The notes: generated by a model not told the origin, from the sequence alone. Counted from the stretch's first letter, positions 9,091-17,892 are shown. The stretch: DNA of 64,000 bases from Bacillus sp. FJAT-42315 (GCF_002797375.1 NZ_KZ454941.1:1753090-1817089); one strand, 5' to 3'. Program-made: numbers and translations.

Positions 9091-9122
9091 AAAGGAGCTT
9101 TTCGGCGAGAAGCTCCTTTTTG
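9091..9122 (+). terminator. Intra-operon terminator or attenuator after binding-protein gene
   Basis: AAAGGAGCTT / AAGCTCCTTTT hairpin, U-tail, between the binding protein and the permease gene. It probably makes the binding protein more abundant than the membrane parts. Confidence 0.75.
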
Positions 9123-9142
9123 TCACACAGGAGGGGAATAAG

Positions 9143-10123
9143 ATGTTGACAGCTTTGTTTGGATCAGTTGAAGTAGGAATGATTTATGCGATTATGGCAC
9201 TTGGCGTGTATTTATCTTTCCGAATTCTCGATTTTCCTGATTTGACAGTAGATGGAAGTTTTGTGACAGGAGGAGCTACTGCTTCAGTGTTAATTGTTTC
9301 AGGAGTCAATCCATTTTTAGCGACAGGAGCCGGGTTTTTAGCTGGCTTTATCGCTGGATGTTTAACTGGAATTCTTCATACGAAAGGGAAAATTAATCCG
9401 TTGCTTTCTGGTATTTTAATGATGATTGCTCTTTATTCTATTAATTTGCGGATTATGGGGAAGCCGAACGTCCCTTTATTGGCAGAAGAGACGGTTATAA
9501 CGAAAATTTCCGCTTGGTGGCAAGGGCTAGGAATCAGCCTGTTTGACGGGGCAACTTGGGAAATCTTACTTTCGATGTTCCTGTTAGCATTCGTTATTAA
9601 GCTGATGCTTGATCTATTTTTAAAGACGGAAATTGGTTTAGGTTTACGGGCAGTTGGTGATAACGATGGTATGGTGCGCAGCTTTTCCGCGAATACCGAC
9701 TGGTTAAAAGTGCTTGGACTTGGCTTATCGAATGCGTTAGTCGCTTTCTCTGGTGCGTTAATTGCTCAATATAATGGCTTTAGTGATGCTGGAATGGGAA
9801 TTGGAATGATTATTATCGGCTTGGCGTCTGTCATTATCGGTGAAGCGGTGATTGGAAGTTCTTCTATTGCTCGAGCGACATTGGCCGTTTTAATTGGAGC
9901 TATTTTGTATCGCATCATTGTGACATTAGCTTTAAGAGTCGAATTTTTAGAAACTGGCGATATGAAATTAATTACAGCGGTGATCGTCATTATCGCATTA
10001 GTTGTTCCGAAGCTGATTGACAAACAAAAATCAGCATTGCGCAAAAAGAAACGAGCGGCTCAATTAGAAGCGGCTGTCGGGAAAAGAGGTGAGTCCCTTG
10101 CTTCAGTTAAATCAAATTTATAA
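9143..10123 (+). CDS. ABC transporter permease (TrpY-like, LivH/BPD_transp_2 type)
   Basis: A 326-residue integral membrane protein with about eight to nine hydrophobic segments, beginning VEVGMIYAIMALGVYLSFRI. The segment LDFPDLTVDGSF and the cytoplasmic loop GLGLRAVGDNDGMVRSF are typical of permeases paired with TrpX-type binding proteins. The C terminus is highly basic (RKKKRAAQLE). It overlaps the ATPase gene by about 25-35 nt, indicating translational coupling in one transporter operon. Confidence 0.88.
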   Translation: MLTALFGSVEVGMIYAIMALGVYLSFRILDFPDLTVDGSFVTGGATASVLIVSGVNPFLATGAGFLAGFIAGCLTGILHTKGKINPLLSGILMMIALYSINLRIMGKPNVPLLAEETVITKISAWWQGLGISLFDGATWEILLSMFLLAFVIKLMLDLFLKTEIGLGLRAVGDNDGMVRSFSANTDWLKVLGLGLSNALVAFSGALIAQYNGFSDAGMGIGMIIIGLASVIIGEAVIGSSSIARATLAVLIGAILYRIIVTLALRVEFLETGDMKLITAVIVIIALVVPKLIDKQKSALRKKKRAAQLEAAVGKRGESLASVKSNL

Positions 10124-10892
10124 AGTATTCTATGAGGGAACACCTGATGAAAAGATTGCCCTCAATCAAGTGAATTTACAGCTCAATCCAGGCGATTTCG
10201 TGACGGTGATCGGCAGTAATGGAGCGGGGAAATCGACGTTAATGAATATTGTCTCCGGTAAATTATTTCCTGATGTGGGAACGGTTACGATTGATGGGGC
10301 GAATATGTCGATGTTACCAGAGCATAAACGGGCGAAAAAAATTGGTCGCGTGTTCCAAGATCCGCTCGCTGGGACGGCACCAACGATGACGATTGAAGAA
10401 AATTTAGCACTGGCTTACAACCGTACGAAAACGAGAACGTTAGCTTTTGGTGTCACTAAAAGCAAGCGTGACTTTTTCCGCGGGCAGTTAGAAATGCTTC
10501 ATCTCGGTTTAGAAAATCGTCTATCGGCAAAGGTCGGATTGTTATCAGGAGGGGAACGGCAAGCCTTGTCGCTCTTGATGGCGACCTTCACGAAGCCGAA
10601 CATTTTATTACTCGATGAACATACAGCGGCGCTTGATCCGGCACGAGCCGAATTAATTACGAATTTAACGAAAGAAATCGTTGCTAAATTCGAGCTAACG
10701 ACGCTTATGGTAACACATAATATGCAGCAAGCGATCGACCTCGGCAACCGTCTCATTATGATGGATAAAGGGCAAATTATTTTTGAAGCGAATGAAGCAG
10801 AAAAGCCGAACTTAACGGTAGAGAAATTGTTATCAGAATTCCAGCGAATTCGCGGCGAAGCGATGTTAAACGACCGCTCGTTGCTCGCATAG
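10098..10892 (+). CDS. ABC transporter ATP-binding protein (TrpZ-like)
   Basis: About 264 residues. The TTG at 10098 has AGAGGTGAG upstream and is my preferred start; a GTG at 10089 would add three residues. Walker A is GSNGAGKST, the signature LLSGGERQALSL, and Walker B ILLLDEHTAALD, where DEHT replaces the usual DEPT as in this transporter group. The H-loop is in LMVTHNMQQA. It energises import by the upstream binding protein and permease. It lies within the end of the permease gene, and a bidirectional terminator follows. Confidence 0.88.
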   Translation: MLQLNQIYKVFYEGTPDEKIALNQVNLQLNPGDFVTVIGSNGAGKSTLMNIVSGKLFPDVGTVTIDGANMSMLPEHKRAKKIGRVFQDPLAGTAPTMTIEENLALAYNRTKTRTLAFGVTKSKRDFFRGQLEMLHLGLENRLSAKVGLLSGGERQALSLLMATFTKPNILLLDEHTAALDPARAELITNLTKEIVAKFELTTLMVTHNMQQAIDLGNRLIMMDKGQIIFEANEAEKPNLTVEKLLSEFQRIRGEAMLNDRSLLA

Positions 10893-10931
10893 AAAAAGCT
10901 TGTAGAGACTCCATTCTCTACAAGCTTTTTT
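10893..10931. terminator. Bidirectional terminator between the ABC importer and fetB
   Basis: AAAAAGCTTGTAGAGA (10893-10908) pairs with TCTCTACAAGCTTTTTT (10915-10931). It is A-rich on one side and T-rich on the other, so it serves both converging operons. Confidence 0.9.
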
Positions 10932-11695
10932 CATGTTTCTTCAAAAATCAATTGCTGATGCTGATTAAATAAACTCGGGTAAAGCAATAATCCTAAAATA
11001 ATACTCGTTAATGAGGCCATTGCTAACAAGGAGAACACAATAATTAATTGATAACGAACCGCTTGAATGGGATCGGCACCGGCGATAATTTGACCGGTCA
11101 TCATACCTGGGAGTTGAACGAGCCCGATCGTTTTCGTTCCATCGATCGTTGGAATGAGGCTAGAGCGAATCGTGTCCTTTAAGATCGCTTGTATTGCTTG
11201 TTTTGGCGAGCCTCCTAATGACAAGATCACAAGTACTTCTGCCTTTCTTGATTGGAGCTCTGCTTTTAACCGGTTAAGTAGTAAACTACAAATCACCATC
11301 GAGCTTCCGATGATCATTCCGCTAATTGGAATGACATATCTAGGAGCGGGAGGAATGATGTTCAACCCTAGCAGAAAGGTCATCGCAATGATTTCTATGA
11401 TGACTAAAGTAGCGAGCACTCGTAGATGAATCCCAGGGAATCCATGCCCTTTCTTCACGACATTTTGCGCGGCTACACCAATCATTAATGAAATCATGAG
11501 AAGGATAAACAACGGATGATCGGCGGAAAAAATAAATGAGAGGACATAGCCAATGAGTAAGAGTTGAATGGTCGCCCTACAAGCTGATATTAATAGATCC
11601 TTTTCTAAACCGAGCTTTAAACTTTTGGATAAAATAATCGCTAAAAAGACAAAGACGAGGGCAGAAGACAAAGTGAATAAACTCATTATGACCAT
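10931..11695 (-). CDS. fetB: Iron export ABC permease FetB (YjkA, UPF0014)
   Basis: 254 residues with about seven membrane segments. Family features include the ISACRATIQLLLIGYVLS segment, the cytoplasmic LKAELQSRKAEVLVILSLGGSPKQA stretch and the PGMMTGQIIAGADP motif. FetAB in E. coli is reported as an iron exporter that helps with oxidative stress; B. subtilis YjkAB is the counterpart. The start overlaps the end of fetA, and either ATG of the ATGGTCATAATG string could be used; the second lies just after the fetA stop. Confidence 0.85.
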   Translation of the reverse strand: MVIMSLFTLSSALVFVFLAIILSKSLKLGLEKDLLISACRATIQLLLIGYVLSFIFSADHPLFILLMISLMIGVAAQNVVKKGHGFPGIHLRVLATLVIIEIIAMTFLLGLNIIPPAPRYVIPISGMIIGSSMVICSLLLNRLKAELQSRKAEVLVILSLGGSPKQAIQAILKDTIRSSLIPTIDGTKTIGLVQLPGMMTGQIIAGADPIQAVRYQLIIVFSLLAMASLTSIILGLLLYPSLFNQHQQLIFEET

Positions 11696-12414
11696 TCTCC
11701 CTTCAAAAAACGGCGAGTAATTTCTTTTTTAGGCTGTTGAAAAAAAGTCTGAGTGTCCGTTGCTTCCACAAGCTCGCCATCGACTAACAACCATGTGACA
11801 TCCCCTACTCGTTTCGCTTGTTCTAAATCATGAGTCACCCATAATACCGTCTTCTTTTCTTGTTTTTGAATGTTGACAATCAATTGTTCAATTTCTCGTG
11901 CAGCGGATACATCAAGAGCTGAAGTCACTTCATCTAATAATAAGATCGATGTTGGATTGACGAGCGTTCGGGCAAGAGCGACTCGCTGTTTTTGCCCACC
12001 GGAAAGTTCTGCGGCATTGCGTGTCAGTAAGCTCGTTGGTAAGCCAACATACTCTAATCTTTTTCCTGAATCTTGAAGCTCCACTTGATGAAGTCGAGCT
12101 GCCAACATGAGGTTATCTTCCACCGTTCCTGGAAGCATCGTGGGTGTTTGAAACGCAAGACCGACATATTTTCGCAACTTGTTCACGTTCCAGTCACGTA
12201 CTTCTTTGCCATCGATGAACACTTCTCCTTGATCAGGCGTCAGCATCAGATTGCAAAGAGATAAAAGCGTGCTTTTTCCGGAGCCAGAAGGACCGACTAA
12301 CGTTAAAATGACGCCTTTAGGGATTTCAGCGGTCATCTGGCGAAGAACCTTTTGTGTGCCATTCTGAAAATATTTGTCTACTTGCTTAAAGGTTACTGCA
12401 TAATCTGTCATCAA
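11686..12414 (-). CDS. fetA: Iron export ABC ATP-binding protein FetA (YjkB)
   Basis: 242 residues, starting MMTDYAVTF. Walker A is GPSGSGKST, signature LSGGQKQRVALAR, Walker B ILLLDEVTSALD (DEVT instead of DEPT), H-loop VTHDLEQA. The gene is upstream of and overlaps fetB, so the two form one operon. The role as the energising subunit of an iron exporter follows from the partner permease family rather than from the ATPase itself. Confidence 0.85.
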   Translation of the reverse strand: MMTDYAVTFKQVDKYFQNGTQKVLRQMTAEIPKGVILTLVGPSGSGKSTLLSLCNLMLTPDQGEVFIDGKEVRDWNVNKLRKYVGLAFQTPTMLPGTVEDNLMLAARLHQVELQDSGKRLEYVGLPTSLLTRNAAELSGGQKQRVALARTLVNPTSILLLDEVTSALDVSAAREIEQLIVNIQKQEKKTVLWVTHDLEQAKRVGDVTWLLVDGELVEATDTQTFFQQPKKEITRRFLKGEWS

Positions 12415-12595
12415 TAATAAACCACCTATTCCATTTGAAATATCGACATGTATTAGCTATTATCCTAAATTAGGCATATCTTTTTCAAGTTTGCGATCAT
12501 AGGAAAAACGATCAAAATGAGTAAATATCATTTAATTTCCTTTCATTTAACGGTATAATGGCAAGAGATTGACTGTATAGTTAGGATGTGTAAGT

Positions 12596-13438
12596 ATGAA
12601 AAAAATAAAAATAGTAACTGATTCGTCTGCAGATATTAGGGTAGCCGATTTAGAGAAATACGGAATTACTAGAGTTCCATTAACCATTTTAATAGACGAT
12701 GAATCTTATTTAGATGCAGTCGAAATTTCCCCTGACGAATTTTTAGTGAAAATGCAGCAAGCGAAAGAATTACCGAAAAGCTCGCAACCGCCTGTCGGTC
12801 GTTTTTTAGAAGTGTACGATGAGCTTGGCAAGGACGGCAGTGAAATTTTATCGATTCATATGACAGGGAAGATGAGCGGGACGGTTCGCTCTGCTCAACA
12901 AGCCGCTGAAATGAGTGAGTCGAAGGTGACAGTCCTAGACTCTGGCTATATTTCGAAAGCTTTATCTTTTCAAGTGATCGAAGCGGCGAAAATGGCGGAA
13001 GAAGGCTGCACGATGGATGAGATCCTCGCTAAATTAGCGGAAATCCGTTCGCAAACGAAGCTGTATATTGTTGTCGATACGCTAGAAAATCTAATTAAAG
13101 GTGGCCGCATCGGAAGAGCTACTGGCTTTATCGGTTCTTTATTAAATATTAAGCCGATTTTGAATTTGGACCTTGCTGAATTAAGCCCAGTGACGAAAGT
13201 TCGTAGTCATGCACAAGTCGTGAAATTTTTATCGAAGCAGCTAGCGGAAGAGCTCAAAGGCAAAGAACTACTCAAAGTAGGCCTTGCTCACGCAGGTGGA
13301 CAAGAACTGGCCCGTAAGCTAACAGACAAAGTGATTGAATTGACTGGCTTTGAAGAGATTGAAATCGATACAACAACACCAATCATCTCCACTCATACAG
13401 GCCCTGGCGCAGTGGCGATTATGTATTGGGCGAAATGA
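12596..13438 (+). CDS. DegV family fatty-acid-binding protein
   Basis: 280 residues. The N terminus KIKIVTDSSADI is the DegV hallmark; SSQPPVGRF and IHMTGKMSGTVRSAQ (lipid-binding Ser/Thr region), the LIKGGRIGR block, and the C-terminal ISTHTGPGAVAIMYW complete the family pattern. DegV/FakB proteins bind fatty acids and, in the FakAB system, present them for phosphorylation. Bacillaceae carry several paralogues, so no specific symbol is given. It is a single gene; the accessory island begins just downstream. Confidence 0.92.
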   Translation: MKKIKIVTDSSADIRVADLEKYGITRVPLTILIDDESYLDAVEISPDEFLVKMQQAKELPKSSQPPVGRFLEVYDELGKDGSEILSIHMTGKMSGTVRSAQQAAEMSESKVTVLDSGYISKALSFQVIEAAKMAEEGCTMDEILAKLAEIRSQTKLYIVVDTLENLIKGGRIGRATGFIGSLLNIKPILNLDLAELSPVTKVRSHAQVVKFLSKQLAEELKGKELLKVGLAHAGGQELARKLTDKVIELTGFEEIEIDTTTPIISTHTGPGAVAIMYWAK

Positions 13439-13591
13439 CAAAAGATGAAATGAATGACCCGAGTATTAGGATTATTTCTGATGCTTGGGTTTTTGTTTGT
13501 CATGAAGTGGAGAAATATAATGGTAGGCTTAGATGGGGAACTATCGTTGAGTATTAACAAAATTTTTTCAAGAAATGAGACTTCAGATTAT

Positions 13592-13650
13592 GGCGCATAG
13601 CCAAGTGGTAAGGTGAAGGTCTGCAAAATTTTTATTACCGGTTTGAATAC
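13592..13650 (+). pseudogene. Decayed tRNA-Cys-like sequence (island boundary)
   Basis: The stretch GGCGCATAGCCAAGTGGTAA (13592-13611) matches the 5' half of Bacillus tRNA-Cys. It continues through an anticodon arm AAGGT-CTGCAAA-ATTTT, which keeps the GCA anticodon and pairs only through G-U wobbles, to a T-loop-like GGTTTGAAT. The 3' halves of the T stem and acceptor stem are missing. It is therefore a relic or partial duplication, not a functional tRNA. tRNA 3' ends are common integration sites, and foreign-looking genes follow at once. Confidence 0.6.
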
Positions 13651-13831
13651 AGAAGATTTAAAAGGTTTATCGGCTAGCTAACCTAAACGCGGGACAGCAT
13701 CTTTTAATATTAAAATCGAATATATTTAAACGCTTGCTGTATGGTAGGGTTTTTTATTCCAACTGAAGGTGTTTTTTTATATTTCTAGAAGTTGTAATAT
13801 TAAACATTTGTTTGTCGAAGGAGGAAGCATT

Positions 13832-15190
13832 TTGGCTAAAAAGAAACGTAGAAAGCAGAACAACAGTAGAAAAAGAATACAAGATAATTATAGTATACAA
13901 CAAATGGAAGTGAATATGAGCGGTGTGCAAGGGTTAGGAGATATTTTGAAATTCGCAGAACTTCTAGGATTAGGTGCTTCTATTAGCCAAGAGCCATTTG
14001 AAAATGTAGGGACTATCCATAAACAGTTTAAGGAATTGGTACATACGGTAGATAGGTTTAATCACTTTTTTGCTAAAAAAGGTTGGATAGCATTTGAAAC
14101 ACTAAGCTACGAGTTAATGAAGAGATGTGTAGAGCTTGCTGAAAGTGGAAAACCAAACGATGCCGAAAGGGAGTTAATTAGCTATTTTACTGATAGAGGG
14201 AATGTAAACTTTCTTGCTTCACGCTTAAAGAATATAGAAGAATTTAAGCCGCGTAGGGAATTGTTAATGAACGCATTAGATGATCATTTTGACGGTAGAT
14301 ATCATGCTAGTGTGCCGTTGTTTTTAATGCTAATTGATGGCTTTGTTAACGAGTTTGAACGGTATGGATTTTTTGCTGAAAAAGTAGACCTTAACGTATG
14401 GGATACAATTGTAGCTCACGAAAGCGGTTTAGGGACTGTTGCTAAAATTCTCGGAAAAAGCCGTAAAAAGACAACTAACGAAGAGATAACTCTTCCGTAC
14501 AGGAACGGTATTTTGCACGGTAGGGATCTAGGTTATGGTAACGTACAAGTGTCCGCAAAAGCATTAGCCACCCTGCTATCATTAGCTGATTGGGCTAAAG
14601 GCATTAAAGAAGGTAAAAAAGGCATTACGAAAGAGTATGAACTGCCAACGTTAGAGGAATCAAGCGAACAAATAGCTTCGGCGCTAGAGGTGTGGCAGGA
14701 AAGTAGATGTCAAAGAGAGTTTATGGATGAGTGGAAACCACGTGAGGTAATCGTAGGAGTTGATATCCCTGTTAATGGTGATTTATCGGAATATGGTGAA
14801 GATACGCCTGAAAAGGCTGTAATGGAGTACATTAGCTATATACAAGTAGGTAATTACGGCAACCTTGCTAGAATGACAACCAATTATAGTAAATCGTTAA
14901 CTGTTGGTAAGTTATCAGGTAGATTACGCAAACTATTTTTAGGAAAGTCGCTAATTAGTTACGAGTTGGTGAGCGTGACAGATAGTGCACCTGCTATTAG
15001 CGTAATTGAAGCTAAATTAACATTTGACATAAGCGGTAAACAGGTTGAGAATAACCGTGAATTTAGGGTTATTTACGAAGATGAAAAAAATGATCCAGTT
15101 GCCTGGGGTTACAAGCAAGCTGATTGGAAAGTAATGTTTGACTATCAAGATATTGAATACATTGAAATTTTCGGGGATAGGAATAGTTAA
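13832..15190 (+). CDS. HEPN-motif protein with C-terminal NTF2-like region, unknown function
   Basis: Preferred start is TTG at 13832 behind GAAGGAGGAAGC (452 residues); an upstream in-frame start at 13769 lacks a ribosome binding site. The N terminus is strongly basic (KKKRRKQNNSRKR). A helical middle part ends in YRNGILHGRD, a match to the HEPN ribonuclease motif R-N-x3-H (Arg224, His229). Residues ~325-450 look like an alpha+beta NTF2/SnoaL-type domain (ending W..ADWKVMFDY). HEPN proteins often act in toxin or phage-defence systems, but some lack RNase activity. The gene is AT-richer than its surroundings, follows a tRNA-Cys relic and precedes a GIY-YIG gene, so horizontal acquisition is likely. 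Family assignment is inferred from the motif. Confidence 0.6.
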   Translation: MAKKKRRKQNNSRKRIQDNYSIQQMEVNMSGVQGLGDILKFAELLGLGASISQEPFENVGTIHKQFKELVHTVDRFNHFFAKKGWIAFETLSYELMKRCVELAESGKPNDAERELISYFTDRGNVNFLASRLKNIEEFKPRRELLMNALDDHFDGRYHASVPLFLMLIDGFVNEFERYGFFAEKVDLNVWDTIVAHESGLGTVAKILGKSRKKTTNEEITLPYRNGILHGRDLGYGNVQVSAKALATLLSLADWAKGIKEGKKGITKEYELPTLEESSEQIASALEVWQESRCQREFMDEWKPREVIVGVDIPVNGDLSEYGEDTPEKAVMEYISYIQVGNYGNLARMTTNYSKSLTVGKLSGRLRKLFLGKSLISYELVSVTDSAPAISVIEAKLTFDISGKQVENNREFRVIYEDEKNDPVAWGYKQADWKVMFDYQDIEYIEIFGDRNS

Positions 15191-15295
15191 TGTCAAGTAC
15201 CGATAATGCCTGTATATAAACGTTAAATTAAGCGATGAAAATTAGAGATTTTGAATGATAATAGTTTAAAAAGGAATAAAGGGGAACTAGATAAA

Positions 15296-16228
15296 ATGCT
15301 TCGGGAATATTATGTCTACGAATATTTTATTAAAGATACACAAGAAGTTTTTTACGTTGGAATGGGAAAAGGAAATCGAGTTACAACTGATACAAGAAAC
15401 TTAGAGTGTGAAAAAATAAAAAAAGAGTTTGAATGGAGTTATAGAATTGTTCAAGATAATTTGACTGAACAAGAAGCGAGTGTTTTAGAGATACAAAAAA
15501 TAATCGATTACCGTGAAGCGGGTCAACCTTTAACAAATATAAAGCCGGGTGGTGTTGGGGAGAAATTAGATGAGGATGCTATTGCAAAAACTAAGTATTT
15601 AGTCTTTTTAAATAAACATAATGTTATTAAAATGACACATAACGAAGTGTGTGAGGAAACAGGAGTCTATTCTTCTTTAGTATCGTGTCTTTATAGTGAT
15701 GAGCTATACCCTGAAATCCAGCATAAAGTTCCAAATGATATTGATGATATTATACGACGTTATAATACTCGAACGTATACAGAGGAAGAGAAAAAAGTAG
15801 GGTATATTAAATACATACTTGAGTTATTAGATAAAGGTGTAATAAAAATGCCTCAAACGCAACTTGCATCTCTGTTTAATATGACACCTTCAAATATTAG
15901 TTCTATAAAGAAAGAGAAAACTCATGCAAAAATCCCTGCAATAGTACCTGATAATATTGGGTATTATCTTCGTGAATACGATATAAATATTATTTCAGAA
16001 GAAGAAAGAAAAATTGGAAACTTAAAGTTTATCCTAAGATTAAAGGAGGAAGGGGTCATTAATATTCAGGATAAACAAGTGTCAGAAATTCTAGGTGTTT
16101 CTAGTTATTATGTGGCAGATGTAAAAAGACCGCCTGATGAAAAAAGAAATCGTTACTCTTATCAAGAAGTGCGCCCCGATAAAGACATAATCGCAAAGTT
16201 GACACCATTCTTTGTTGTTAAGAAATAA
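15296..16228 (+). CDS. GIY-YIG endonuclease-like protein with three HTH-like repeats
   Basis: Start chosen at ATG 15296 with AAAGGGGA upstream (310 residues); a TTG at 15251 would add 15 residues. Residues 5-85 carry a GIY-YIG pattern: YYVYEY, FYVGMGKGNR with Arg28, a Glu in the TEQEASVLE helix, and LTNIKPGGVG with Asn81, close to LEM-3-like and phage GIY-YIG nucleases. The rest consists of three repeats spaced exactly 72 residues apart (VIKM at 110, VIKM at 182, VINI at 254), each followed by a helix-turn-helix-like stretch (for example TQLASLFNMTPSNISSIKK). The layout suggests a site-specific, homing-type nuclease. It is very AT-rich compared with the core genes. Confidence 0.65.
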   Translation: MLREYYVYEYFIKDTQEVFYVGMGKGNRVTTDTRNLECEKIKKEFEWSYRIVQDNLTEQEASVLEIQKIIDYREAGQPLTNIKPGGVGEKLDEDAIAKTKYLVFLNKHNVIKMTHNEVCEETGVYSSLVSCLYSDELYPEIQHKVPNDIDDIIRRYNTRTYTEEEKKVGYIKYILELLDKGVIKMPQTQLASLFNMTPSNISSIKKEKTHAKIPAIVPDNIGYYLREYDINIISEEERKIGNLKFILRLKEEGVINIQDKQVSEILGVSSYYVADVKRPPDEKRNRYSYQEVRPDKDIIAKLTPFFVVKK

Positions 16229-16276
16229 ATATATGTTACAAATAAGAAAAAGTTCGTTGCCTTGTCCCCATAAATA

Positions 16277-16319
16277 AATTCCCCGTCCGACTCTACGTTA
16301 CGTTGTCAGACGGGGAATT
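16277..16319. terminator. Hairpin after the GIY-YIG gene
   Basis: AATTCCCCGTC.GAC pairs with GTC.GACGGGGAATT around a 12-nt loop. The U-tract is weak on both sides, so terminator function is likely but not certain. Confidence 0.6.
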
Positions 16320-16323
16320 ACTT

Positions 16324-16362
16324 TTCGCGTTGTCCAGCCCCGACTCCTAGACACTCGAGTCA
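16324..16362. repeat. Fragment of a dispersed Bacillaceae intergenic repeat
   Basis: CTTTTCGCG-TTGTCCAGCCCC closely resembles CTTTTCGAG-TGTCCAGCTCC at 37031-37050. This head sequence recurs between genes in Bacillaceae. The remainder to 16458 holds short direct repeats (CGCCATTA twice) and no gene. Confidence 0.4.
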
Positions 16363-16458
16363 AATGCCAGCCTGACTGCATGGCTGAAGAACGCCATTAC
16401 GCCATTACGCTATTCTGTCATTCGCTCGTCATGTCTAAACAGTCGGCTCCACTTTTCC

Positions 16459-16974
16459 TCAAGCAGGCATTGGCGTCGGAGTCGGCTCAGCATAGCCTTC
16501 ATTATACTTGTTATCAATATAGTCACGAATGTCTTTTAATGATTTACCTTCTTTGTGCATCAGGACGGATTCGGCTGCGATTTCGAGGCAGACGCCGCAG
16601 CGTGTGCCATGGTCGTCCCATACGACTTTTTCTTCGTTGATGTCAGCGACGAAGCAGTTTAAGTTGCTTTTATGACCTGCTGAATCGCCGCAGCCGCAGT
16701 AGCATGGCATCGATTCTAGTACTTCTGGGTTTTTCGCTGCTGCTAAATAGATGGTTTTCATTTGATCATCTTTATCTTGTAAAAAGTTTGGCATTTCATC
16801 GACGGAAGCGGTTTCTTCTTGGAGGTCACCGTTTGGCTGGGTGTGCATATGATCCGCATGGGATTCGGATTCACTAGCTTTATGACCTTCACTTTCTTCC
16901 TCAGACACAGAAGAGCAACCGGCAATAAGCAAAAGTAAACTACTAAGAACGGCAAAGTAAGTCCATACTCGCAT
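16459..16974 (-). CDS. PCYCGC-motif lipoprotein
   Basis: 171 residues with a lipoprotein signal peptide (lipobox IAGC at residues ~17-20). A His-rich acidic linker (SESESHADHMHTQ) follows, then the defining MPCYCGCG motif and further cysteines (NCF, RCGVC). The family is extracytoplasmic and probably binds metal or heme-like cofactors through these Cys residues; its precise function is unknown. AAAGGAG precedes the ATG. It is divergent from ypmR; in B. subtilis the Cu-chaperone-like SCO1 gene ypmQ lies beside ypmR, so a metal-related role would fit the context (inference). Confidence 0.85.
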   Translation of the reverse strand: MRVWTYFAVLSSLLLLIAGCSSVSEEESEGHKASESESHADHMHTQPNGDLQEETASVDEMPNFLQDKDDQMKTIYLAAAKNPEVLESMPCYCGCGDSAGHKSNLNCFVADINEEKVVWDDHGTRCGVCLEIAAESVLMHKEGKSLKDIRDYIDNKYNEGYAEPTPTPMPA

Positions 16975-17115
16975 TGTAAATCTCCTTTTCTGTATAATGG
17001 TTTATTATACATGAATCATAGATGTGAAACCAATGGTAGCTATGGGGTGAGTGATCCTTTTTCTCGCATATGAATATGCTATAATATCAGTAGTTTAGAC
17101 AGCGAGGTGAGAGGT

Positions 17116-17892
17116 TTGAAGAGAGCATGGCTTCTTGTCGTTGCTTTCGTTTTTAGCTTATCTGCTTGTGCCGCGCAAGAAGAAAAGGTAGAGATTGTGC
17201 CACAAGATTTACGTGTGGTTTCTATAGGGGATTCCTTGACAGAAGGTGTGGGCGATAGCACGGAAACAGGTGGCTATATCCCTTATTTGCAAAATGAGTT
17301 AGTTGAGCTAGAAGAGGTGAAAGATGCGACCTTCACGAACTATGGAATTAAAGGAAATCGAACGGACCAGCTTCTTAAACGGTTAGATGAGCAACAAGTG
17401 AAGCAGTCGATTGAGCAGGCGGATTTTGTCATTATTACGATTGGCGGAAATGATATTATGAAAGTATTGAAGGAAAACTTTACCCGATTAAAGGTCAATC
17501 AGTTTGATGATGGAAGAGAGCAATACGAAAAGCGCTTAAATGAAATCATTCAAAAAGTAAGGCAAAGCAATGAGGAAGCGGGAATCGTCTTAGTGGGATT
17601 ATATAACCCATTTTTAGATATGCTTCATGACGTTCAGGAAGTGGAAGCTATTTTGAACGAATGGAATGAAACGAGCAAGCAAACAGTGGAGAAATATGAT
17701 CGAACGACCTTTGTTGCGGTGGAAGATCTGTTTACCAATCCAAAAGAAGAATTGTTATATGTGGATCAATTTCATCCGAATGATCGAGGCTATCAGTTGA
17801 TGGGGGAGCGTATTTTTGACACAATTAAAGGCAAAGAGCTAGAAGAATTGACCAATAAGAAAATTATGTATGTAAAAGAGGAGCAAAGATGA
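17116..17892 (+). CDS. ypmR: SGNH/GDSL-type lipoprotein hydrolase (YpmR-like)
   Basis: I place the start at TTG 17116, with GAGGTGAG upstream; GTG at 17107 is the alternative. The N terminus is a lipoprotein signal (LSAC). The four SGNH blocks are visible: SIGDSLTEGVGD (catalytic Ser), the Gly block near NYGIKGNRTD, ITIGGNDI (Asn), and DQFHPNDRGY (Asp and His). It is a cell-surface esterase or lipase-like enzyme of unknown substrate. It overlaps the next gene by ATGA, matching the ypmR-ypmS order of B. subtilis. Confidence 0.88.
   Translation: MKRAWLLVVAFVFSLSACAAQEEKVEIVPQDLRVVSIGDSLTEGVGDSTETGGYIPYLQNELVELEEVKDATFTNYGIKGNRTDQLLKRLDEQQVKQSIEQADFVIITIGGNDIMKVLKENFTRLKVNQFDDGREQYEKRLNEIIQKVRQSNEEAGIVLVGLYNPFLDMLHDVQEVEAILNEWNETSKQTVEKYDRTTFVAVEDLFTNPKEELLYVDQFHPNDRGYQLMGERIFDTIKGKELEELTNKKIMYVKEEQR

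Noticed and set aside
16380-16640. 86-codon plus-strand frame over the PCYCGC gene
   Set aside because: It is antisense to a clear lipoprotein gene and starts in repeat DNA.
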